Part shown: piece by piece, positions 36,101-48,600 of the stretch
Layout: each line of letters begins with the position of its first letter
How positions within the stretch are numbered: position 1 is the stretch's first letter
Origin: Cliona cf. orientalis
Lineage: Eukaryota > Porifera > Demospongiae > Clionaida > Clionaidae
NCBI GenBank assembly: GCA_963930775.1
Contig: OZ005707.1
Coordinates: 6,758,001 to 6,822,000 of the forward strand
Direction of reading: 5' to 3'
DNA length: 64,000 nucleotides
The notes under the pieces: model-generated
Told to the model about the DNA's origin: nothing
What the model saw: only the letters and a program-made list of their open reading frames with translations
Database searches by the model: none
Made by a program: the position numbers and the translations under genes

Positions 36101-39100
36101 CAGAGGAGATGATGACCCCAGCAAGAAGATCCCCCGACTGACTAAGAACAGACGGAGCAACGGCGCACCTGGCGAATCTGGTGACAGAGGACAACTACCA
36201 CCGGTGAGCAAAATTGATACTTTTTCTCAATTTAGAGAGGGAGCTTTGTGCATAATATGGTTATCAATTAGGATAAGGATTAGGGCAAAATGTTATGCAC
36301 ACAATGATTACATGTATGTAAATTTTTTTGCAGCGTCAGCAACCAAAGCCTCAGCACAAGTTTGAACTTGCCCAATCTAACTTCCCTCCTCTACCCACCA
36401 CCTCCTCGGACAGCGGCAGTGGCGTTAGCACCACCGCCGCCCCCCACTCTACCGTCACTCAGTCACAGAGTCACATGACCTCTAGCGGCGGGGACGACGG
36501 GAGCAGTGGTACTCGGCCAACCGTCTCAGATATCGTCCGAGGCAAACACTTGAAAGAAGCACAGCAGACATTACCTTCATCGTCAATGTCGCTATCTTTA
36601 TCAGCTACGGTAGCAACTACTGCAACTAGCCAATCATCACAAGCGTCAAATTCAGCAACTGTACCAGTTCCTCCTTCCTCTTCCGTTGCAACTGTAACGA
36701 GCAGCGTCACAAATACTGCGCCTAGCCCAGCTGCCACGCCCCTCTCGACCCCTGTGACCTCTACGTCAACTACGGTAGCAGAGAAGAGACCTCCCCCTCC
36801 TCAAGCGGCCGCTCCAGCTAGTGCCCCGTCAGCGACTCCTATCTCTACTACTCCCACTACTGCTCCTCCTCCTCCTTCCTCTAGTTCTACTGTATCTTCA
36901 GCAGCAGTGGCACAACACTCCCAACCTCACCATTCACAGCCTCCAGCTCAGCCTACCGTTTCTCAACCACAATCACAACAGCAGGTGAATAGCAGTCAAG
37001 TCTCCCAGCTTTCTTCTTCGTCCACTGCTGCAGGTAGCAGCTCTACCTCTACTAGTGTTACCAGTAGTAGTAGTAGTAGTGTTAGTAGTAGTAGTAGTAG
37101 TAGTGGTGGTGTCACTGGGACTGCCGGAGGTTCTTCTATTTCTACTCCCACCACCGTTCAAACTGCATCAACGACAGTCACGGCATCACAGATTGTCAGT
37201 TCCGGTAGTCAGGGAGCATCTACTACCAAGTCATCTCAAGTCTCTTCTCAAGCCCCTCCCATTGCTCCGCCCCTTTCCTATTCCACCGCTACAACATCGA
37301 CTGCATCATCTACTTCTAGTTCTACCGCTCCTGCTACCTCTATTTCTACTTCCAACCCTCCAGTCAGCCAATCAACAGCCACTGCTGTCGTTTCGCGACA
37401 CCAACCTCAGACGTTGGCGCAGACTGCCTCCCAGGTCGTTGCTATGGGGGTCCCTGCTGCACCCTCGACCTCTACTACTAGCACCGCTGCAGCTACAAGC
37501 ACGGCTGGGGGCGGGGCTGTGGGTGTGGTCTCGACCAATCAAAGTCATCAGACGGCGTCTTCGAGACAGGGTCCACCTCAGCCTAAGGCACAGCGCCCGG
37601 ACGGCAAGGTAAGGCTTTTTAGAAATAATATCACTGCCCCTAGCTATATATATGTATACAAGAGTTGGTATGTGGCTTGCATAGGCTCGCCCATAATATT
37701 ATAATGAGCATAGCAAGTACTCTCCTGTGTTTGGATAAAAAGTACAACCCTGTACACTACCCTTTTTTTTGGTTATCTTTTCTTGTGAAACGATTATTCA
37801 TTTGCTTTGTTTTTCCTGTAACTGTGAGATTTGAAATTCATTGGTTGATTTTGTGTTGTGAATTTGCAGAGTTTTTCTCGAGAGGGCAGGTCTTACAACA
37901 GCTACAATAACTACAACAGTTACAACAACGGTGCCAACAAGGTAATGTTTAATAATAATATTATGATGTAATTACATATACATAAGTTCAGGGGTGTTTG
38001 CAGTTTGGATCATGGAATTGGCAGTCTAGCCAGAGCCAGAGAAAAGATATATATATCACCATGTTCATATAGTCTTACTGTTTGCTGGCCTCTAGCCCAT
38101 AATATTGTGTACTGTTTGTCCAATTTGGAGACTCCCTGCCAAGCATCCTATATAGAATTATCGTTGCTATGTTGTAGCAGCTGCTATTTACAATAATATG
38201 TACATACGTATATATGACTCTTGGTTTGCTCTATATAGGGTGGTGCTGCTCGCTACTACGATAGGGACTATCAAAATAGATCAGTAAGTCAATACACACC
38301 AACTACATGTACATGGCTGTACACTATGCATGTAACTCGATTATAGTGGCCCTGGGTGTGGAATGCTATTGAATATTGTCCTTCCTTGTATGCATACTTT
38401 TGTGTATTGACAATATTTTGTCTTATTCAGAATTACAGGAATCCACAGGTGTCAAAAATGGACAATAGACCCTTCCAATCAAAGTAAGCTATATTAACTT
38501 GTAAGATTATACAATTTAGATCAATTATTCCCTCTCGCATTTCACAGTGGAAGGGGTCGTTACTATAATAACAACAGGGACAGAGATAATTACAACCGCC
38601 GCCCAGGCTACAACAATCACAACCGCTCACAGCAACTCAAACCATCGCCCAAAACGGCAAAAAAGAACTCGGCCCCTCAGGCCCCGCCCCCTCCTCCCAC
38701 ATCGACCACGCCCACTTCACAAGGTGACGCAAAGAGCACCATCCCAGCCACACCCACTAGCACAAACGCTGACCCACCAACCAATACCACCACTACAACT
38801 ACTAACAGTGGTAATAATAGTTCTAGTGCTAGCAGTAGTACAAGTGGAGCAAGCGGGAGTGGAAGTGGGGCAAGCAAGATGGAAAAGTTGAGTTATGCTC
38901 AAATGGCGCAGAAAAAGGCTTCCGCTCCCCCTCCCCCTCCTCTGCCTAAGGCAGGAGCTGGAGGAAACGGTTCAACAGCCTCGTCACAAACTGCTACGAC
39001 ACCACCAGGGACGTCGAGTGGATCCTCTGCCTCAGCACTAAGCACTTCTCAACAACAGCAGCAGCAGGGGCAACAGGGGGTGTCATCAAAGACTGTATCT

Positions 39101-39358
39101 GCTCCTACCTCACCACAAGGTCAACAAGGTCAAATTACATCATCGACAGGAGGAGGACAAGTTTCGAATGGAAGCGTTCCTTCAGCCTCGGTGCTAGCAG
39201 TAAAGCAATCTAGTTCAATGAAGACTGGTAAAATTGGACTATCAGGTTCTAGTGGACAATTATCTGCCCCTGTTCATGCGGCGCTGACGGCTTCAAAGAG
39301 TGCTCCTGCATCACCACAGAAGGAGAAGCTCGCGGCCGAGGCCGTCAAGTCGTCTTAG
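30198..39358 (+). CDS. LARP4: La-related protein 4
   Basis: Cytoplasmic RNA-binding protein that binds poly(A) and poly(A)-binding protein and stabilises mRNAs. Exons: 30198-30224, 31020-31129, 31606-32060, 32140-32198, 32633-32681, 32998-33104, 33230-33340, 34108-34263, 34663-34816, 35809-36203, 36334-37608, 37870-37941, 38239-38283, 38431-38483, 38548-39358; 3,879 nt, 1,292 residues (human LARP4 724, LARP4B 738). The La motif (about 175-250) has QLEYYFSKENLSSDKYL and SQMDGDHYVPI. The RRM-like domain (about 253-340) has RCVLILREIPKNTPEKDIT, CEFADNDCWYITF and HKYLREEVREFLGHPIRARI. Family markers further on are MQPVYN, KFELAQSNFPPLP (human KFDLLASNFPPLP) and KLSYAQMAQK (human KLSYAEVCQK). The added length is Ser/Thr/Ala/Pro/Gln low-complexity sequence, including a Ser run from an AGT repeat near 37060-37105. 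A PAM2w motif was not identified with certainty. Confidence 0.92.
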
Positions 39359-40415
39359 AAATTTCAAATTTAGACATGTCCCAAGGTATATATGTGTACG
39401 TGTGTGCATATGTGGTGGTGGTTCAGTATATTCTCTGCTGTGTTTATGATCAATGCAGTTCCCATTGAACAAGCTAAGTGTATAACCATTTTTTTGTTTT
39501 TTTTTTATTGACCGAACGAACTTTGCTTGGTCTCTGTGTGTTTCCAAAAAAAGCAACAAAAATTCAATATTCAACAATGAAATTACGGGTGTTCATTTAT
39601 ATTCGTGTAACTAGATATATTCGTGTGTGTGTGTGTGTAAAACTGAGAACCATCTACTGCTAATTGCTTTGTTATAATTTTACATACCTGTCAGATTTGT
39701 GTGAATCCATCAGTAATATTTATGTGTCCGTCTGTCTGTTCAAGAAATTTGATTCAATATTATTTAAGTTGCTTTTCACATCTGATCTTTTCTTTCCACC
39801 TACTTGTTACTGACTTGCACTCTCGACCACTTTTTTTTTTTTGTTACTTGAAACCTATTTTGTTTATATGCTTTTATTACAACCATTATCTTTGTCCGCC
39901 CAACTTCTTATCTGTTACTGTCAGCAAAGATTAACTTATACAGAGGAGAGAGGTGTTTATTAGTTTATATTCTTATGATTATCACAGTGTACCTAGCAAA
40001 ATTATATAATATCCCTGTACAGTTTTTTTTCTCTTTTCTATTAGAAGTCAAACTATTTAAAAATGCAAAAAAATTTAGTGCACATTAAAATATTGTTTCA
40101 AAGTTTGTGCATACAGATTATTATTATTATTATTATTATAGAAATTATCGTTCATCTCTTGTGTATGTGTAATAATGTCTATCAGTTTGAAATTTTTCTG
40201 TTGTGATATAATATTAATTTTCGTGATACAACATGCACTGTTGTGTATACCATCCATCGGTTATTTCTGCCACTTGGCCATGGTGTGCTGTAATTAGGGC
40301 TCTAATTACAGTACTAGTATGTGGGGGGCACTGGTAGGCTAAAATAATAATAATCAATAATAATAATAATATGCTATATCACAGACATGTAAAATTTCAC
40401 TAATTATTGAGGGGG
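39359..40415. other. Convergent 3' region LARP4 / ZC3H15
   Basis: About 1.05 kb of AT-rich 3' UTR sequence between convergent genes. It contains (TTA)n near 40119-40140 and (AATA)n near 40340-40372. No gene or RNA was recognised. Confidence 0.45.
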
Positions 40416-42575
40416 CTAGTCTTTAGTTCCGCCCTGTGTTTGTGTGAGTGATGGATCATCGTCATCAATGTCCAAGTTCTCAATGTCAAACAATGATTCA
40501 TCCACTGGCACCTCGTCCTCCACTAGCTCCGCCCCTTCCCCACCATCAGCCTCTTGATTGTCAAGGTCTTCCCCCTGTTCGGTGAATAGCGACTCATCCA
40601 CAGGGACCTCCTCCTTCTCTTTCTCTCCCCCACCACCTCCTCCAGTGGCAGCAGCTGCTACAGAACCACTCTCACCTCCACCAACAAAACCTAAATTCAA
40701 GCACTCGTTACAACACAACACATTGTGCCTAGTGTACATTAAGCTAATCAAGACAGGGGTAGAGTGTATCTTACCCATTTGCTCCGAGGATGCTCCTTGA
40801 GACTTGGTGCCTGGTGGAGGGACGGCTGGTGTTGGTACAGTAGACACAGACTCCATTCCAGTCACATCCACTGCAGTGGCTCCATCATCCTCATCCTACA
40901 AATGATATCAACGACCATTACCAACCATACATAATCTGAATGACATGTACCAGAAATCAGAATTTAAACACAAATCAAAATTATCAACAGCTGCAATAGT
41001 TACAAGCCTTACCTCTCTCCTGATCATGACAACATCATCGTCCCCTGCCTCCTCATCGTCACCCTGAGCGAACTCTGGGTTGAACTCAAACAGCTCCCTG
41101 CCGCTGATGCCGTGGGTCTTCCCCGCCTTGTAGGCCTCCTTCCTCTGAGACGACTCTCTCTCAGCCTTCTCTTTCTTCTCTCTCAGCTAGGACACACAAG
41201 AAAGGTGTGGTGCCATTTTATCATCGCTTCTTTGTTATATTATACTGTGGTGGCTACTTACTTTTCTTTCCTTCCATGCTAGAAATGATTCCAGAGTGAC
41301 CTTGGTCAGAGATTTGCCAGAACCAGCCAATTCCTCTCTCTGCATGACATAAAAAATACAATGATGCTGAACAGATCAGAGGAGATGCTATTTATCTCTC
41401 CCCGCTTTACCTCTTTCTCTACGAGTTCCTCGAGAGTGATGGTGTCCTGGGGTTGAAGATCCTCCTGCTCCTTCAGCTGTTTCTTAAAGACAAAACCGGG
41501 AGGAAGGGCATGGCGGTAGATGCACTTGTCACCGCTGGGGCACTCCCAGAACCAGCCGTAGATACCCTTCTCAATCGCGTGAAGAAAATGCTTACAAACC
41601 TTAAAAAAAAAACGTAAGAATATACACACATGACACTCAACCATACAATACACTGATCATGAAGTTAGCCACTCACAATGTCAGTTCTTGGCTTATTTTG
41701 CTTCTTTTTGACGACCTCCTTCAGCTTATCCTCATCCCACTTATCCATTGTGTCTACATAAATCGTGCATAATATTGGTCTTCAGTACAAGTATCTTGGG
41801 GGGGGGGGGGAAGGTTTAGCATGCCCCTAACACATACAGCCTCACCTTGTTCTAGATCTTCCTGTTCCCTTGCGTCGACGTACATGCTCCTTTTCTCCGC
41901 CTTCCCCTCGAGGCTCAGGTCGTGAGAGAACTTGCACTTGTCTCCCTTCGTGCAGAGGCCTTGCTTAAAGAAGAGACAAAGAACCGACTTGGGATCAGCA
42001 CCAGCCGAGACCTTCTGCGTCTGGACTGGTCTGAAGAGGGCATCCATTGCTGCCTTCTCCTTCTCACGCTCCACCTTCTCTTTCTACAGAAATCAAACGA
42101 TGATCAAATTGGTGTATCAGCATCAAAGCGACAATAGTCTTAGATAACAATTACATCATCTAAGAGTGGTATATACACACCTTCGCTTGATAAGCATCTG
42201 CCTCTTTCTGTACGGTACGGGTGAACAAGAAATACAGACTAGATTAACAATGTAAAACTAGTAGGATGAGTGCTCACCTTTTGCATGCTCTGTCCGCCAT
42301 ATTTGACCTGCTGGGTGACATTTTTGATAAACTGTTGCTGTTTCTTCCCCTTCTTGTTCTTCAGGCCAAAAGTTTTATCCTGCAGCCAACGAAATATCGA
42401 CACACATGGCACATGTGGGGGACTCTCATTCCAATTAATGCCCACTTCTGTATTGCACAACTGAGCCCAAACTCGAGAGAACTAGAGCAGCTCAAAGCCA
42501 GACCTCAATGAGTTTGTCCTTCTTCTTTTCTATGGTCTTTTTACTCGCTCCTTGCTGCTGCTTCTTCGGAGGCAT
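40416..42575 (-). CDS. ZC3H15: Zinc finger CCCH protein 15 (DRG family regulatory protein 1)
   Basis: Partner and stabiliser of the translation GTPase DRG1. Exons in transcript order: 42504-42575, 42278-42379, 42181-42207, 41846-42083, 41677-41753, 41411-41599, 41262-41339, 41013-41186, 40775-40895, 40416-40690; 1,353 nt, 450 residues (human 426). The start [19 protein letters not shown] and [18 protein letters not shown] match the family. First CCCH finger: residues 103-121, [19 protein letters not shown]. The second uses Cys174, Cys192, Cys198 and His202 ([16 protein letters not shown]). The DFRP region has [12 protein letters not shown] and [17 protein letters not shown]. The acidic C-terminus carries EVPVDESLF twice, where the human protein has one related VDENLF. 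The final intron separates the Gly-rich stretch from the Pro-rich stretch. The start is 115 bp from the divergent RAB3GAP1 start. Confidence 0.95.
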
Positions 42576-42690
42576 CTCGATAGCGCGATCTAGACTCACT
42601 CTTCGTCGGGATTGGGGGTAAGGGGTCGTCAAATCACTAGTTTTCAAAGGTATAGGTCGTCATTCTACAACCAAGATCAAGATCTTAAGA
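42576..42690. promoter_or_regulatory. Divergent promoter ZC3H15 / RAB3GAP1
   Basis: Only 115 bp lie between the two start codons, so both leaders are very short or overlap and the promoter is shared. A short palindromic CGCGATC lies near 42582-42592. No TATA box was recognised. Confidence 0.6.
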
Positions 42691-45600
42691 ATGGATGTTG
42701 GTGACCATGAAGAGGAGAAGCGAACGGTGGACAGCGACGATGAAGAAGTCTTTGAAATTAATGACTTCACCAACGCCACGCCCTGGGAAAGGTCTGACTG
42801 ATCATAAAAGATCACGATCCCTAGAAACTCTAATATACCCGTCTATCTCTTTTGACACTTCGATCCGTACAGCTTCATAGCAGATATAGAGAAGATCATT
42901 CGCCAGTGGGGTCTCTCAGCGGCTGAGGCACATGAAGATGTGAGTCTATACAATAATCAATGATAGTGGTTTAAACAAATGGGTGACGACCTTTACCAAA
43001 CGGTATATATAGGCTGTGGGTGGGAGGCAGCATAGAAAGATCGAGCGTCTCTCTTATGCTGGTCGGAAGTTTGTGGTGGCTCTGGAGGTGTGTTCTGGAG
43101 CTGCTGGGGGCGGAGCATCAGCAGTGGATGTTGGACACGCCCACCACACGTCGTCGTCCTCCGGTGGCAGTGATGATGTAAAGAAGGCGTGGCCCACTGC
43201 AATGTATCAGATGATGGATACGAGTGGGGATTTCCCCCCAAGGACGCACCACCTCTCGAGATGGTGAGTAATCGGATCCATTTGTGGACACTGATCTAAG
43301 ATGGCATATTCTCTGCAGGTATGGTCTTGGTGAATTTCTTCTGATTTCCCCTGATGAGGGGGTGGAGTCTCTGACGAGTCAGGCCCAAGCAAAGCTGATG
43401 CTAAGTTCAGTATCTGTGGCTCTAGCAAACACAGGATGGTAAGCTATGGCTATAATGATTGCAAGACTAGTGTCAGTTAGCTCTCCCCCCCCCCTCCTCT
43501 CCTCTCTCTTGTCTCTCTAGTTCCACCCCAGTGTTTGTTCAGATTCACACTCGATGGCGGCAGATGTATGTGGGGGTGTGTGAAGGTAGAGGGGTCAGGA
43601 CTAATTTTGACATGGTGCAGCTGCGCTATACCCCTCAACCGTTTAGCCACCTCGCGGGATTATTGGAGCAATTCAAGTCAAAAGTGGTAATGAAAATAAC
43701 CATACTTCTTCTAAAAATTCAGCCGTTCTAATTATTCGGCACCCTTTACCGAAAATAGTCTCTAATTTTCGGCAAAGGTTGTCATACATAATTATGGGAA
43801 TAGAATGTGCATTCAGATTGAATGTTGAATGTAAACATTCAGTGAAGCTCGAGCAATATCATTATTTGCATGCCAAATTTTTAGAAGAAATACAGTAACT
43901 GCACATCCCACTGCACACACACTTGTGTACCCTCCCACCCACCCTTCTATAGAATTGTCGCTGTGGGCCTGTCCAGTTATCCATCAGGTACACGTACCTA
44001 CTGAGAGACTGGAATCCTGAAGACTGGCCTGTGGAGCCCCTGGGTAAATAACTATACTCCCTGTTCTGTTTTTTTTTTTTTACAATGTCATGCATTTTTT
44101 CTTGTTGCAATGTAGCCGATTTTGAGCACGACGATTTGACCTACCTGAAGACCATTCCAATTGGAGCCACTGCTGATCCAATAAAGTGAGACAAAATTGT
44201 AAAAACTGCGGCAATAGTAATTATTATTTCTCAGGGAAATTCATTTGTCTGCACTGTGGCCGAACATGACTGAGGAGATGGTAGTGGATAGGGAATCTCA
44301 TTCGTAAGACATTATTACCCCATCATGTGACTGGATATAATAGTCATGTGACTATAATAATCTACCGGTAATATCATTGTTATCACGCAGAGACCTGAAG
44401 CCATCCAATGCTCCCATCTGGACGGTGATAGCCTGTCTCACCGACAACCCAAGCTGTCTTCTCTCTGAGAATCTCCTCAACTTCCTCAAGCTGTGCTACC
44501 GTCATGAGACCATGGTCCAGCTGCTGGGACAGAGACAGGCGGAGGACACTCAGATCGGTAAGAATGAGGGGAAAAAGAAGGTAGTATGGCTCCACTTCCC
44601 TAGCTTTATTGATTGGCGATCTTTTTAACGCTGATCTGGGGATGAGTCTAGGATTGGCTATAGTCTCACACATAGGAGGGGCTGGCACACGAGACTAGAT
44701 TGGCTATGGATGATGTTTGAGTTTTGTTGATACATGTATTTTCGTGTCCGTATAGGTTCTGATCAGGCTTTCTCTCAAGCGCTGGATCGTCTGACAGAGC
44801 CCAAAGCAGCGTCCGCCCTCAGCTCCCCCCTCGTCTCGTCAGTGCTCTACACATCCATGGAGGGCGTGGCCAGCGCTACGACAGGAAGTGGGCGTGGCGA
44901 TAGTACAGAGGTGCTCAGCGACAGCCTGTTGGATGAAATCATGAATGTACTGCTATTATTTTATAGATCCACCCATTAATGCCCCTGCTTAGAGTAATAA
45001 ATTCATCATCTTGGAATTATGTATTATAGTGGATTTAATTTTTTTTCAACATTAGGTTATCTTTCCGGACAGTGATGGAGAGGTGGCGGAAAAGAGACCA
45101 CCGGCTGCTTCTTCTCCACATGGCTCTGTCGAGAGTGAACTGACTTGGAGACTGAAGTCGTCTCCCTCTGACTCTCTCACTCACTTTATGGCCATTGTGC
45201 TATGTAATGTCAAAGACATGCATGGTAAGGCGTTACACTTAGTATACAAATTAGTAGAACTGACTACAGTAATTCGCGAAAATTTCGTTGTTTCATTTTG
45301 CATGAAGTGATGAAAATTTTTTACGTGAAAAAATTTTACCTGTACTAACTTATACAGCAAATATATGGCGTGCACTTGAAATTGACAAAAATATTGTTAC
45401 ACGAATACATGTGTTTCTAACACAAAAATTTTGCAAACAAACTTAACGCAAATTACGGTAATAATGAATTCTGTATGAAACCCTGGTGTGATATAGGTAT
45501 GAAGGCATTTGCTCTAGTGTGGCAGGAGATTGTCAAAGAGTTTCGCTACCGATGGGACACAGGCACTCAAATCTATGGGTGAGTCCCTCACAATCTTTAA

Positions 45601-48600
45601 TGATTTAATTAGGCGGTTAATAAGTAGTCTTCCTTTACCCTTCAGCGTGTCAGATGCCTCTCCAGACATGAGATGCTGTCTGCTCCATCAAAAGCTACAG
45701 ATGCTCAACTGCTGCATAAAACATAAACTAGAACATCAGCAAAAACTCAAAACTCCAAACATCAAGACTCATTCTAGCCATACGGTAGTGTCTGATTCCC
45801 ATTCCAGTCCATCCTCTGCCAACGTTCATGTTGATTTTCATACTCCAATCTCAAGTCTGCGGGAGCCAAAAAAACAACAAAGTCAGTCTAGCAGTGATGA
45901 TGAATTTTATGAAGCGTTGGAAGATGTGCCTCAGCAGGAGGAATCGGAACATGAGACATCTGGAATGGAAATTTCTGAAATGGATCATGAATTTCATGCT
46001 GATGAAGATAGAACTGCTAATGTGGCTGGTGACAGTGTGAGGGAGGGAGTCTTAAAACAGTGTGGAGACCTCGTACTGGTAGCTACCGGTCAACCTCTCT
46101 GCATTCCGATAACACAGGTGGGTGGGCGTGGCATTGTGGGCGGGGCTTTGTAATACAGCTGTTATACACACGTAGCTAGTGTTGCAAAACTGTGAGGCAG
46201 GGGGTGACATTCTTACAATAATAGTGGCTGGCTGTTTTATTGATTAATCTTCCTACTAATGAGCAGGAGCACACCCCCATGACGGAGGACATGCTTTGGG
46301 AGCAGGCGACGGTGCTAGCCAAGCTGGGCACGTCAGAGGAGGCGGCCAGGGTGAGGGCAAAAATGCAAAGCACGTCACTTCTCTCCGACATGCAAGCATT
46401 CAAGGTAAGTACCATCAAGGGCCCTTGGTACCATGTACTATAATATTATATAATACAAAGTACAGCAATTCCATTTTCATGCTCTTCATTCTGTACGATA
46501 ATATTATGCTTAAAATTTCTTTATTGCTACTAGTTATCACTTTTAGCTGACATTATTTTTGTTTTTCTCCACAGGCTGCCAATCCTGGGTGTTTATTGGC
46601 TGACTTTGTGAGGTGGTACTCCCCCAGAGACTGGATCGAGGGAGAGGAGGAGGAGGAGAGAGATGAAGGAGGTGACTGCCCTCTCCCTGACTCATCAAGA
46701 ATAACTGCTAGCTCCAGTCCACCACAACAGACCTCCTCGAGCTCTCAGCCCGAGGAGAGTAAGAATACTAAAGAAGTAAGAGATGAAGAATTTTTGCAAG
46801 GCGTGTCTGATGTGACTGGGGGAGGTACTGAGATGGAGACAGGGGAGGCTGCTACCAAGAGTGGTGATGCTGGTGAAGGTGGTGATGCTGGCGATGCTGG
46901 TGATAGTGGGGAGGCTGGTGATGGGTGGGACAATGAAGGCTGGGGGGAGGAGGACTGGGACATGATCAACGATGATGAAGAAGACAAATCGAGACAAAAA
47001 GACTCACCTTCGCAAGACGTCAGTGTGACAGAACCTCCTGCTATCAAGGTAAAAATAGTTTTGGTCCAATATGTTTCTAGCAAAGGTGCCATTCATGATG
47101 AAATTTTGAATTTTTGAATTTTTAGTATGTTCAAGGATGCCTGAGCCAACGAATGCGTCAGCCTGACAATGTGTGGGTGGAGTCTTGGAATTCAGCCACA
47201 CCCATCCCGGCCTACAAGCAGAAGAGACTGTTTGACGACACAAAGGAGGCGGAGAAAGTGCTTCATTACCTTAGCAACCTGAAGGTTTGTGACCTGGCTC
47301 TGCTCCTCCTCCCAACCATACTTCACTCAGCTCTCAACGTACTCAAGAAAAGACAAAGTGAGTGGATTACATACGTAAGATTCTTATTAAAGGAGGTACC
47401 CTCATTTCAAGATACAATATCATGTAGTTTCTATTTGTAATGATGACTATTAGTATAGGTAATAGTGAGGTTGTATGTTGAATTTGGGTAAAATAGCACT
47501 CTGAAATAGGTATTTGGTTCAAAAATTGTACAAGCGATAGCGAGTACAATTTGATGAACCAAATGCCTATTTCAGGTGCTATTTATCCAAATTCAACATA
47601 TACAACCTCACTATCACAGGCTAATAGTATACATACACAAAGTCAGATAGGTATTTCAACTCAGAAGGGTATTTCAAACTCAGGTGCCTATTTCACTTGT
47701 AATACTTATAATTGGTATACAAGATTTGTACACATCAAAGTACAAGTATACTATTACGCTCTTAATAATAATTTATATTAAAGCGGGGGGGGGGGGGGAG
47801 AAAGAGGCTTCCTATTATAAAAAACGTAGTTCCTGTGATAATTATAGTATGCTTTCTATGTTACAGTTATACCGTAGATCGGGAAATTTTCGTCATTAAA
47901 AACTTTTCGTTGACGATCTTTCCTGACGAAAATGCACGAAATATTTTGTGAACATTAGTTAATACTACGTATACGTGACAAAGTGTGACCTAGGTGAAGG
48001 CGGTCCCAATGTATTACGTACGTTCGTATGGATGCAATGAAAATTAGACTACGCGAAAATTTAACTATTTTTACCGGCGAAAATATCCCAATCTACGGTA
48101 TCTCCCTCTGTTCCTGTGTCCCAGGTGAGCAGCCTTTGGCCACAGTGGAGAGCTACATCCAAGACGCCACAGCCCTGCTGTCCACCATCACCCAGCCCTC
48201 CCTCGACATCCTGCCAAAGTACCAAGAGGCCATTACTCTTCTCTCTCAGGCTGAAAATCTCCTGGCAGCTGCTCATTCGCTCAAGACAAAGCTCGTCCAG
48301 GGACTGGAGATAAGCGGAATAAAGGTGCAGAAATACAACAAAATGGCTGCATAAATAATATTATTATAGGAGGGCCAGTTGGTGTAAAAAAACGGCTCCA
48401 AATTTTTAATTAGGAGGAAAATTAAAAGTCATTCAAATTTTGTAGCTAGTGAAAAAAATCTCCTATTCCTTTTTGTTTTGCTATGATTAAAACAGTGACC
48501 CTTCTGTATTACGACATTGTGCATCTTTGTATCCTATAATAATATAGAATCTTCCCAAGTCTAATGTGACTGGCTCTGGTGGTGGTGGTGGCAGTAAGAA

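Noticed and set aside
37055..37612. 185-codon alternative plus-strand frame rich in Leu and Val
   Set aside because: It overlaps the in-phase LARP4 exon in another frame and begins in the AGT/GTA repeat.
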